Origin: Planctomycetaceae bacterium
Lineage (GTDB): Bacteria; Planctomycetota; Planctomycetia; Planctomycetales; Planctomycetaceae
Length of the DNA stretch: 5,097 nt
Direction: 5' to 3'
Assembly (NCBI GenBank): GCA_003445035.1
Contig: DLVV01000303.1
Span: 1-5,097, forward strand
Shown: piece after piece, positions 1 to 5,097 of the stretch
How the letters are laid out: every line of letters starts with the position of its first letter
Position numbering within the stretch: position 1 is the stretch's first letter
Made by a program: the position numbers and the translations under genes
The notes under the pieces: generated by a model
Told to the model about the DNA's origin: nothing
The model's input: the letters and a program-made list of their open reading frames with translations, nothing else
The model's database searches: none

Positions 1-746
1 GTGTCGAGTTGGTCGACCAGCGAGGCGATGTTGATGGTATCGATCGGACCACCGATCGTGATCAGTCCCAGGCTGCCACGTGGCCCGATTCGCCGCGTCT
101 CCATGGCCAGTCGGCTGCGGGCGCGGGCGTTGAGGTCGATGGTCACTGGCGTCTTGCCCAGACCCAGCGAAAGGCTGAGCTTGGGCACCTGCGGGCCCTG
201 CGGCAGTCCGGGGAAGATCAGCCAGGTCGATCCGCTGCCGCCGCTTTTCAACGTCAACTTGTTCAACCACTTCAGCTGGCTCGACTGGAAACTCTGGTTT
301 CCGACCTGGAATGAGAACGAGCGGAGCGTCGACGGCAGGGTGGCGGGCATCGTGTGCGATTTGCCGTCAACGGTCAGCTTCACCGAATCGCGTGTGAGTT
401 CCCGGGGTGTTTTGGTGAGGTTGACCAGCACCAGCTTGGCGGCCAGGAACCGTGAGCCGGTGGTCCGGTAGTACGGCGCGCCCAGGAATGTGGACTCGAC
501 CATCGCCACGACCTGCCGCTTGGACGGATCGACCGGAACCACCGTTTTGCCGGTTTCCCGCAGCTTCTTCAGTTCCACCTCGAGTGTTTCAACTCGCTGA
601 AGCAGTTTCTGTAGCAGCGCCCGGTCGCTTGCTTTCGGCTTCGGTTTCGCCGCCGCTGGAGCCTTGTCCTGGGCCAAACCGACGGCCGACAGGGTGACCA
701 GGGCCACCGTTGTCGTGAACAGGTGGCGGAAAGGAAGAAACGTCAT
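1..746 (-). CDS. Secreted coiled-coil protein of unknown function (C-terminus beyond left edge)
   Basis: I do not recognise the family. The frame is open from ATG at 746 to the window edge, giving 248 codons with no stop, so the C-terminus is missing. Residues 1-25 look like a Sec signal peptide: a short n-region with Arg7 and His8, a hydrophobic stretch at about 11-24, and a probable cut after Ala25 (GLA|QD). An Ala/Pro/Lys linker follows (about 28-40). A short heptad-like helix at about 42-64 (LLQKLLQRVETLEVELKKL) suggests a coiled coil. From about 78 onward the sequence alternates hydrophobic and polar residues (AAKLVLVNLTK, DSVKLTVDG), consistent with a beta-rich extracytoplasmic domain. 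The start is supported by GGAG eight bases upstream. It is last of three leftward genes, 49 bases after the epimerase, so probably in the same transcript. Reality as a gene is fairly certain; function is unknown. Confidence 0.82.
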   Translation of the reverse strand, partial: MTFLPFRHLFTTTVALVTLSAVGLAQDKAPAAAKPKPKASDRALLQKLLQRVETLEVELKKLRETGKTVVPVDPSKRQVVAMVESTFLGAPYYRTTGSRFLAAKLVLVNLTKTPRELTRDSVKLTVDGKSHTMPATLPSTLRSFSFQVGNQSFQSSQLKWLNKLTLKSGGSGSTWLIFPGLPQGPQVPKLSLSLGLGKTPVTIDLNARARSRLAMETRRIGPRGSLGLITIGGPIDTINIASLVDQLD

Positions 747-754
747 CTGGGAGA

Positions 755-758
755 CTCC
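755..758 (-). promoter_or_regulatory. Ribosome binding site of the secreted protein gene
   Basis: The minus strand reads GGAG, followed by eight bases and then ATG at 746. This decides the start and places the signal peptide exactly at the N-terminus. Confidence 0.65.
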
Positions 759-795
759 GATTCGCAGAGCAAAATCTGTTCGAGGGGAAACCAGT

Positions 796-1782
796 TCAGT
801 CTACCACTGTCGCGGCCCCGAGGGGACCGGTGAACAGCTCGATCCGGGTTTCCCAGGTCTCTCCGGCCGGAAGAACCCGCCAACCCGAACCGGCTCCGGT
901 TGGATCCAGGTTGATCGCGTCGGTGACGCAGGTGTAGGGCTCGAGACAAACAGCATCGCGACCGGGTGGGGTGTAGACGACCACCTCACGGAACAACCGG
1001 CCGTCGCACCGCTGGATCAGCCGATGTCCGGCCACAGGGTCATCGACGCTCATTTCAAGCGTTTCCAATGGCTCGGCGTTTTCGTCGGCAATCGATGTCA
1101 GCACGTGGTCCAGTCGCATGTCGCCGAAACGGCCTCCCGTTCGCAGGTCGCACGACGGGTCGACCGGTAACAGGCGGCCGGTGGGCAGGCAGGCGTCGAG
1201 TTCCCATTGCTGGTGGGCCGGGACGCGAACGAGGCAGTCGGCGGCCGTCCCGTCCGGTCCCAATGGCAGTCGGAAATAGGGGTGGGTCCCGAAACCGAAC
1301 GGCATATCCTGTCCGTCGGGATTGTCGATGGTGAACTGGGCGATCAGGTGGGACCGTTCGAGACTGTAGCGGACGGTGATCCGGGCATCGGTTGGCCACA
1401 GCAGGCGTCGTTCGGCCGCATCGCGCGACAGATGGAATTCTCCGGTGACACTCGCGTTGTCCTCGGAGATCACCCGCCACGGTTGGTCGAGACAGAAGCC
1501 GTGGATTGCGTTGCCGTTGCCGTCATCGGGTGCCGCCCCCGCTGACAAGTCGTAGTTCCGGCCGTTCCAGCCAAAGCGGCCGTGGCGAATCCGGTTGGGG
1601 AAGGGGAACAGGATCGGGATCCCGTGTCCGCTGGGGCGTCCCGCTCCAGCGTCGAAGCCGGCCTCGGCATCGAGCAGCTCGTGGCCATCGACCTGGTAGG
1701 AGAAGCAGTTGAAGCCACGGTCAACGGAGATCCGTGCCGTTGCGCCACCGGCCGGATCAGCGATTTCGACAACCTGTGGCAT
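796..1782 (-). CDS. Aldose 1-epimerase (GalM/YihR-type mutarotase)
   Basis: This 328-residue protein belongs to the aldose 1-epimerase superfamily, which interconverts alpha and beta anomers of free hexoses in the cytoplasm. Family landmarks appear in order: FPFPNRI at 59-65 with the substrate-contacting Arg64, IHGF at 93-96 with His94, FGTHPYFRL at 164-172 with His167, and CLEPYTC at 279-285 with Glu281. By analogy with characterised GalM enzymes, His167 is the likely general acid and Glu281 the general base. The length is normal and there is no signal peptide. ATG at 1782 was chosen because AGGA lies eight bases upstream and the protein then starts at the first beta strand. The frame stays open upstream to 1989, but that extension overlaps the AlgH gene and has no family character. 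It lies 22 bases after the AlgH gene. The true sugar substrate cannot be read from the sequence; some homologues act on phosphorylated or sulfated sugars. Confidence 0.93.
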   Translation of the reverse strand: MPQVVEIADPAGGATARISVDRGFNCFSYQVDGHELLDAEAGFDAGAGRPSGHGIPILFPFPNRIRHGRFGWNGRNYDLSAGAAPDDGNGNAIHGFCLDQPWRVISEDNASVTGEFHLSRDAAERRLLWPTDARITVRYSLERSHLIAQFTIDNPDGQDMPFGFGTHPYFRLPLGPDGTAADCLVRVPAHQQWELDACLPTGRLLPVDPSCDLRTGGRFGDMRLDHVLTSIADENAEPLETLEMSVDDPVAGHRLIQRCDGRLFREVVVYTPPGRDAVCLEPYTCVTDAINLDPTGAGSGWRVLPAGETWETRIELFTGPLGAATVVD

Positions 1783-1790
1783 GACCGTGT

Positions 1791-1794
1791 TCCT
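1791..1794 (-). promoter_or_regulatory. Ribosome binding site of the aldose 1-epimerase gene
   Basis: The minus strand reads AGGA eight bases before ATG at 1782, within the 22-base gap after the AlgH stop. It supports the short form over the open frame that continues upstream. Confidence 0.6.
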
Positions 1795-1804
1795 GTCGTG
1801 ACAC

Positions 1805-2392
1805 TCAGTTCCACTCGGGATTGCCCGGCGATGGTGGGACGGTGCGGTTGGTGGCCTGGATCCGCCCGACCAGCTCGTCCCACAGCGAGTAGGGGTCCTG
1901 CGGGAGAATTTCGGAGGCCTCCGCCGGCAGCAGGTGCCAGTCGCCACCGGACAATTCGCCCTCGAGCTGTCCCGGGGCCCAGCCGGCACAGCCGGCGAAG
2001 ATGCGGAACATCAGTTCGTCGGTGTCGTCGACGACCCGTGCGATCACCCGCTCGAACACCTCGGGGCTGCTGCCCACGAAGATGCCCGGCACCACGTCCG
2101 AATGGTTCTCTTCGAACTCGCCCGCGCTGTGCAGTACGAACAGTGCTGCCGGCTCGACCGGGCCACCCACGTAGACAAGTTCGTCGGTCTCGGGCAACTC
2201 GTAGTGTTCCGACAGGGCCCGTGTGACCGAGACGTTGGAAGGGCGGTTGACCACCAGTCCCATCGATCCTGAATCACTGTGTTCAACCATCAACACCACC
2301 GTACGAAAGAAGTTCGGATCGCGCAGCTGCTTGCCGGCGACCAGGAACTGGCCCTTGAGAGATTCGTTGGGCGAATCGGGTGGACTCGACAT
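1805..2392 (-). CDS. AlgH/YqgE family protein (UPF0301)
   Basis: This 195-residue protein matches the widespread AlgH/YqgE family, close to the roughly 185-190 residues usual for it. The signature blocks are all visible: GQFLVAG at 14-20, TVVLMVEH at 31-38, GLVVNRP at 45-51, VGGPVEPAALFVLHS at 75-89, and FAGCAGWAPGQLEGEL at 132-147 followed by Trp152. The family is cytoplasmic, with a compact alpha/beta fold. It was linked genetically to alginate regulation in Pseudomonas, but its biochemical role is not settled, so none is assigned here. ATG at 2392 puts the conserved GQFLVAG block at residue 14, as in homologues. An in-frame GTG at 2404 would add four residues. Neither start has a clear Shine-Dalgarno sequence. 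The open frame reaching 2899 is read-through across the divergent gene. This is the first gene of the leftward cluster, driven by the promoter at 2433-2461. Confidence 0.93.
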   Translation of the reverse strand: MSSPPDSPNESLKGQFLVAGKQLRDPNFFRTVVLMVEHSDSGSMGLVVNRPSNVSVTRALSEHYELPETDELVYVGGPVEPAALFVLHSAGEFEENHSDVVPGIFVGSSPEVFERVIARVVDDTDELMFRIFAGCAGWAPGQLEGELSGGDWHLLPAEASEILPQDPYSLWDELVGRIQATNRTVPPSPGNPEWN

Positions 2393-2432
2393 TTCGACAG
2401 TCACGTGGTGGCGTCGGGAGTTCTTACTTCGG

Positions 2433-2461
2433 ATTATAGTTGGCGGCGAGGAGTGTGTCTC
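2433..2461 (-). promoter_or_regulatory. Leftward sigma70-type promoter for the AlgH-epimerase-secreted protein cluster
   Basis: On the minus strand a perfect TATAAT occupies 2438 to 2433. Exactly 17 bp upstream lies GAGACA (2461 to 2456), which matches the last four bases of TTGACA. A start about seven bases downstream would give transcripts beginning near 2426 and a leader of about 34 bases before ATG 2392. Hexamers and spacing are seen directly; activity is inferred. Confidence 0.7.
2435..2440 (+). promoter_or_regulatory. Rightward -10 element for the hydrolase-GNAT-transporter cluster
   Basis: TATAGT on the plus strand matches five of six bases of the -10 consensus and shares four base pairs with the leftward TATAAT. 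A start near 2447 would give a leader of about 34 bases before ATG 2481. No convincing -35 hexamer is visible 16-18 bp upstream, where the sequence is GC-rich, so this is the weaker side. Confidence 0.5.
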
Positions 2462-2468
2462 ACTGGAG

Positions 2469-2473
2469 AGGAG
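2469..2473 (+). promoter_or_regulatory. Ribosome binding site of the alpha/beta hydrolase gene
   Basis: AGGAG lies seven bases before ATG 2481. It is the strongest ribosome binding site in the window, and it fixes the start well downstream of the open frame's first codon. Confidence 0.75.
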
Positions 2474-2480
2474 AAGCGGC

Positions 2481-3548
2481 ATGGTCTTGAAGGAAATGCC
2501 GGTCGACGTGGCGTGGCTTGACGCGGTGACCCGGGCACCGGCCCGTGTTCCGAGGGACAAGCTGAGACCATTGGCGGGCGTGTTGCTTCGGGAGAACGCG
2601 GCTCCGGTCAAGACGCGTCGCGAGTGGATTCGGCATCGGCAGACGCTACGGATGGCCTGGATGAGGTTTCTGGGTCCGATGCCCGAACGGCCGATCTCGG
2701 CGAGTTTCGAGGTGCTGCGGGACGAGAAGCTGCCAGGGGTGCGACGGCAGTTGATCCGGTACGAGGCCGAGGCGGGGCAGCCGGTCGAAGCGTACCTGCT
2801 GTTTCCCCGGACGACGTCGGGGACGGGTCGTCCTCGGCCGGGCATCGTCGCACTGCACCAGACAACCCGTGACACGATTGAACAGATTTCCGGGGTCAAG
2901 GGGCCGCCGATGCAGCAGATTGGCCTGCAGTTGGCCCGGCGTGGATTCGTGGTGATCTGTCCACGGAACTACCTGTGGCAGAATGTGACGAAATACGTCG
3001 AGGCGGTGGACAAGTTCCGTCGTCGGCATCCCGGTACGCTGGGGATGCACAAGATGCTCTACGATTCGCAGCGGGCCGTCGACATCCTGGCGGGGTTGCC
3101 CGGGGTGGACGCCGATCGGATCGGGGCAACCGGTCACTCGCTTGGCGGTAAGGAAGCGCTTTACCTGGCTGCGTTCGATGAGCGAATTGCCGCCGCGGTC
3201 GCCAGCGAGGGCGGGGTGGGTTTCCGGTTCACCAACTGGAACGCGCCCTGGTACCTGGGCAAGGAGATCGACAAGGACTCGTTCCCACTGAATCACCACC
3301 AGTTGCTGGCGCTGGTGGCTCCCCGGCCGTTCCTGGTGCTGGCCGGAGAGAACTCCAGTCCATCGACCTCGGATGGCGACCGCACGTGGCCGCTTGTCGA
3401 AGCGGCCTTACCCGCATGGCGGCTTTATGGGGGTCGGCCGAGGCTGGGACTGTTCAATCATCGCCAGGGTCATTCGATCCCTCCCATTGCCTTCTCGAGG
3501 CTCGACGAGTGGCTGTCCACGTACCTGCGGTTGAAGGTGACCGGATGA
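2481..3548 (+). CDS. Alpha/beta hydrolase, dienelactone hydrolase / acetyl xylan esterase-like
   Basis: This 355-residue protein is an alpha/beta hydrolase of the serine esterase type. The nucleophile elbow GHSLGG (218-223) carries Ser220, preceded by VDADRIGATG and followed by ALYLAAFDERIAAAV, the arrangement typical of the dienelactone hydrolase and acetyl xylan esterase-like group. HQTT at 126-129 probably forms part of the oxyanion hole, and His331 in GHSIPP is the likely catalytic histidine. The acid is probably Asp298 or Asp300 in SDGDRTW, after the APRPFLVLAGE strand (280-290). Residues 1-70 form a charged N-terminal extension with no signal peptide or membrane segment, so the protein is probably cytoplasmic. 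The start follows a strong ribosome binding site. The open frame extends upstream to 2223, but only antisense to the AlgH gene. It is first in the rightward cluster, and its stop overlaps the next start (ATGA, 3545-3548). The substrate is unknown; ester hydrolysis is the safest reading. Confidence 0.9.
   Translation: MVLKEMPVDVAWLDAVTRAPARVPRDKLRPLAGVLLRENAAPVKTRREWIRHRQTLRMAWMRFLGPMPERPISASFEVLRDEKLPGVRRQLIRYEAEAGQPVEAYLLFPRTTSGTGRPRPGIVALHQTTRDTIEQISGVKGPPMQQIGLQLARRGFVVICPRNYLWQNVTKYVEAVDKFRRRHPGTLGMHKMLYDSQRAVDILAGLPGVDADRIGATGHSLGGKEALYLAAFDERIAAAVASEGGVGFRFTNWNAPWYLGKEIDKDSFPLNHHQLLALVAPRPFLVLAGENSSPSTSDGDRTWPLVEAALPAWRLYGGRPRLGLFNHRQGHSIPPIAFSRLDEWLSTYLRLKVTG
3545..3548 (+). promoter_or_regulatory. 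ATGA stop-start overlap coupling hydrolase and GNAT genes
   Basis: The ATG of the acetyltransferase gene and the TGA of the hydrolase gene share these four bases. Such overlaps commonly give translational coupling. The region just upstream (AAGGTGACCGG) holds only a modest ribosome binding site, which fits reinitiation. Confidence 0.7.
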
Positions 3549-4561
3549 GTGGCGAGCGGTCAATCGAGATCGAGCGCGCACCGGTCTCGGCCGGGCTGGC
3601 CGACGAGTTGGCGGTGTTTTGGGAAGAGACCTTCGGGACATCTTTCGACGAAACCCGGGAGGTGCTGGGGAACGGCCTTGAGGTGGGCCGGAATCGCGAC
3701 ATCGTGTGGTTTGTCCGCCGCGAGTCCGTCGGGACGAGCGACCTGGGAGCAACCTGCCAGTTGACCGTCTCGATCGAACAGCCGGAACTGGGTGGCCTGG
3801 GTGGGGTGGCCACCGCCGACGATTGCCGTCGCCAGGGATTGGCCGAGCGGTTGTGCCGCGAGGCGCGAGACCTGTTTCGCGAAGCGGGTGGCGAAGCGGT
3901 GTTCCTGGGCACGATCAATCCGGCCGCGGCGAGGGTTTACAATCGGCTGGGATGGAGGCGGTTGGCCGGAAGTACGGTCTACGCCAACATCACCGGTGAC
4001 CGGTCGCCGGAAGAGTTCCTGGTCGACTGGTTCCGCGGGGCCGCCGGTCCGGTGACCGTCATTCCGGGAACCGCCCACGCCAGGATCCCGATGATCCCGC
4101 TGCTGCTGACCCCGCACAGCGAACAGGTTCTTGACGCCAATGTTGATCTGCTCTCTGTCCGGTACGCTCGGCAGGACTCGTGCATGGGCCTTTATCCACG
4201 CTACGCCGAGTTGGCCTCGGCCGATGGGGCGTGGTTCGGGGGCTGGAGCGAGAACGGACGGCTGGTGGGGTTGGCCAGCGTCAGGCCGCTGCCGGTCACC
4301 GGCGGTGGGGCTGGCTGGACTGCCCAGCTCGACGGTTGTGTTCACCGGGTGGCCCGCGCGGCCTGGCGCGACCTGATCGACGCCGCACTGGACTGGGCCA
4401 GCGAGGCGGGTGCCAGCGAGGCACTGGTGGTGACATCGGTTGAGGACGAATCGAAGAGAATTCAGTTCGAGGCAAACGGGTTCGTTCCGGACGGTGCTGG
4501 TGACGAGATTGATATCGACGGGCGACGGGTGGGGACGGCAAGGCTGAAACGACAGTTGTAG
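3545..4561 (+). CDS. GNAT family N-acetyltransferase, probable tandem-domain form
   Basis: This 338-residue protein contains a GNAT fold, which transfers an acyl group from acyl-CoA to an amine. The acetyl-CoA binding motif A lies at about 85-113 (GGVATADDCRRQGLAERL), with the pyrophosphate loop R95-R-Q-G-L-A100. It is followed by VFLGTINPAAARVYNRLGWRRL at 119-140, the usual beta strand, helix and YxxxGW ending. The length is about twice that of a single-domain GNAT. Residues about 236-338 resemble a second, degraded copy: GRLVGLASVRP, then a helix-rich stretch, ALVVTSVEDESKRIQFEANGF, and a final strand. This second copy lacks an RxxGxG/A loop, so only the first domain is expected to bind acyl-CoA. 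ATG at 3545 overlaps the upstream stop. An open frame continues upstream to 3386 but lies inside the hydrolase. No signal peptide is present. The acceptor substrate cannot be inferred. Confidence 0.87.
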   Translation: MSGERSIEIERAPVSAGLADELAVFWEETFGTSFDETREVLGNGLEVGRNRDIVWFVRRESVGTSDLGATCQLTVSIEQPELGGLGGVATADDCRRQGLAERLCREARDLFREAGGEAVFLGTINPAAARVYNRLGWRRLAGSTVYANITGDRSPEEFLVDWFRGAAGPVTVIPGTAHARIPMIPLLLTPHSEQVLDANVDLLSVRYARQDSCMGLYPRYAELASADGAWFGGWSENGRLVGLASVRPLPVTGGGAGWTAQLDGCVHRVARAAWRDLIDAALDWASEAGASEALVVTSVEDESKRIQFEANGFVPDGAGDEIDIDGRRVGTARLKRQL

Positions 4562-4576
4562 AACGGGAATGATGCC

Positions 4577-5097
4577 ATGACCGAGCAAGAGGACCAACGA
4601 CCGGCCGCACCCGAGTCGACAACTCCGGAAAAACGGCCCGGCGGGGCGCTCCAGCCGTGGGACGTTGGTGAGCTGCCCGAACCGCCGTCGATGGACTGGA
4701 AGAAACTGCCGACGTTGATCGGGCCGGGAATCCTGATGGCCGGCGTGGCGATCGGAGCGGGGGAGTGGCTGTTCGGACCGGCCGTCAGTGCCCAGTACGG
4801 CGGAACGCTGCTGTGGCTGGCCACGCTGTCAATCCTGGGACAGGTGTTCTTCAACATCGAGGTGATGCGGTACGCCTTGTACTGTGGCGAGCCGATCGTG
4901 GTCGGCTACTTCCGTACGACCCCCGGCCCACGATTGTGGTTGCCCATCTACCTGGTACTGGAAATCTGCAACATCTGGCCGTTCATGGCGGCCAACGCCG
5001 CGGTGCCGTTGGCTGCGGCGATCTTTGGCCATCTCCCGACCGATGTCGACTACACGCTGCTGGGGATCACGCTGACCGAAGCCGAATGGGTCAAGGC
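4577..5097 (+). CDS. Nramp-like membrane transporter, N-terminal part (runs off right edge)
   Basis: The frame is open for 173 codons and runs off the window, so roughly the first third of the protein is visible. A hydrophilic, Pro/Glu-rich cytoplasmic tail (1-45) precedes IGPGILMAGVAIGAGEWLFGP (48-68), then AQYGGTLLWLATLSILGQVFF (72-92). These align with helices 1 and 2 of the Nramp divalent metal transporter family (GPG...DPGN...AQYG..LLW). Hydrophobic segments at about 117-149 fit helix 3 or 3-4. The canonical DPGN metal-binding motif is replaced by GAGE at 60-63, so transport of Mn or Fe should not be assumed. The helix 6 motif is outside the window. ATG 4577 follows GGGA with eight bases between, 15 bases after the GNAT stop, so the gene is likely the third of the operon. 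ATG 4572 is out of frame. Confidence 0.85.
   Translation, partial: MTEQEDQRPAAPESTTPEKRPGGALQPWDVGELPEPPSMDWKKLPTLIGPGILMAGVAIGAGEWLFGPAVSAQYGGTLLWLATLSILGQVFFNIEVMRYALYCGEPIVVGYFRTTPGPRLWLPIYLVLEICNIWPFMAANAAVPLAAAIFGHLPTDVDYTLLGITLTEAEWVK

Noticed and set aside
1..471. Plus-strand open frame of 156 codons at the left edge
   Set aside because: It is antisense to the secreted protein gene, whose minus-strand frame has a signal peptide, ribosome binding site and sensible composition. The plus frame has no family character and is Arg/Ser-rich like other GC-driven shadows.
762..777. Small inverted repeat CAGA-TCTG with a 6-base loop in the gap before the secreted protein gene
   Set aside because: The stem is only four base pairs with no U-tract positioned for termination, so it is too weak to call a terminator or regulatory hairpin.
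1783..1989. N-terminal extension of the epimerase frame up to 1989
   Set aside because: The extra 69 residues overlap the AlgH gene in another frame, are Arg/Pro/Ser-rich, and are not needed by the family. The ribosome binding site at 1791-1794 supports ATG 1782.
2393..2899. Long upstream extension of the AlgH frame
   Set aside because: It runs antisense through the hydrolase gene and across the divergent promoter, so it is chance open frame.
4398..4422. Direct repeat of about 11 bases (GCCAGCGAGGC twice)
   Set aside because: It encodes a local ASEAGASEA stretch in a helix of the GNAT protein. Two imperfectly spaced copies inside a coding region are no evidence of a functional repeat.
3560..4597. 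Minus-strand open frame of 345 codons opposite the GNAT gene
   Set aside because: It has no recognisable motif and unlikely His/Pro/Arg/Gln-rich composition, and it lies fully opposite a clear GNAT gene with ATGA coupling. It is a high-GC mirror frame.

Overview
The window is GC-rich, densely coding bacterial chromosome. The gene content and protein style suggest the phylum Planctomycetota: a secreted coiled-coil protein with no recognisable family, a GHSLGG-type esterase/dienelactone hydrolase-like protein, an Nramp-like carrier without the usual DPGN motif, and inconsistent Shine-Dalgarno use. This assignment is an inference from impression; the window has no rRNA or marker gene to fix it. 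No mobile element, CRISPR array, tRNA or rRNA was seen, and no intergenic gap exceeds about 90 bases.

The layout is two divergent gene clusters around one short intergenic region (2393-2480). The leftward cluster reads AlgH/YqgE family protein (2392 to 1805), aldose 1-epimerase (1782 to 796), then a secreted coiled-coil protein of unknown function (746 to beyond the left edge). Gaps are 22 and 49 bases. The rightward cluster reads alpha/beta hydrolase (2481-3548), a GNAT acetyltransferase with a probable degenerate second GNAT domain (3545-4561), then the N-terminal part of an Nramp-like membrane transporter (4577 to beyond the right edge). The first two rightward genes overlap by ATGA, and the third follows after 15 bases, so all three are probably co-transcribed.

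The most notable non-coding signal is in the divergent intergenic region. A single AT-rich core, ATTATAGT at 2433-2440, reads as a perfect TATAAT -10 element on the minus strand and as TATAGT on the plus strand. The minus-strand copy has a GAGACA -35-like hexamer at 17 bp spacing. This looks like one symmetric, bidirectional promoter core serving both clusters.

The genes do not form an obvious single pathway. The leftward set combines sugar anomer interconversion, a conserved AlgH protein and an exported protein. The rightward set combines a hydrolase, an acetyltransferase and a transporter. The strongest protein-level oddity is the Nramp-like carrier, whose first helix carries GAGE where metal-transporting Nramps carry DPGN. 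I saw no clear evidence of a new defence or mobile system.
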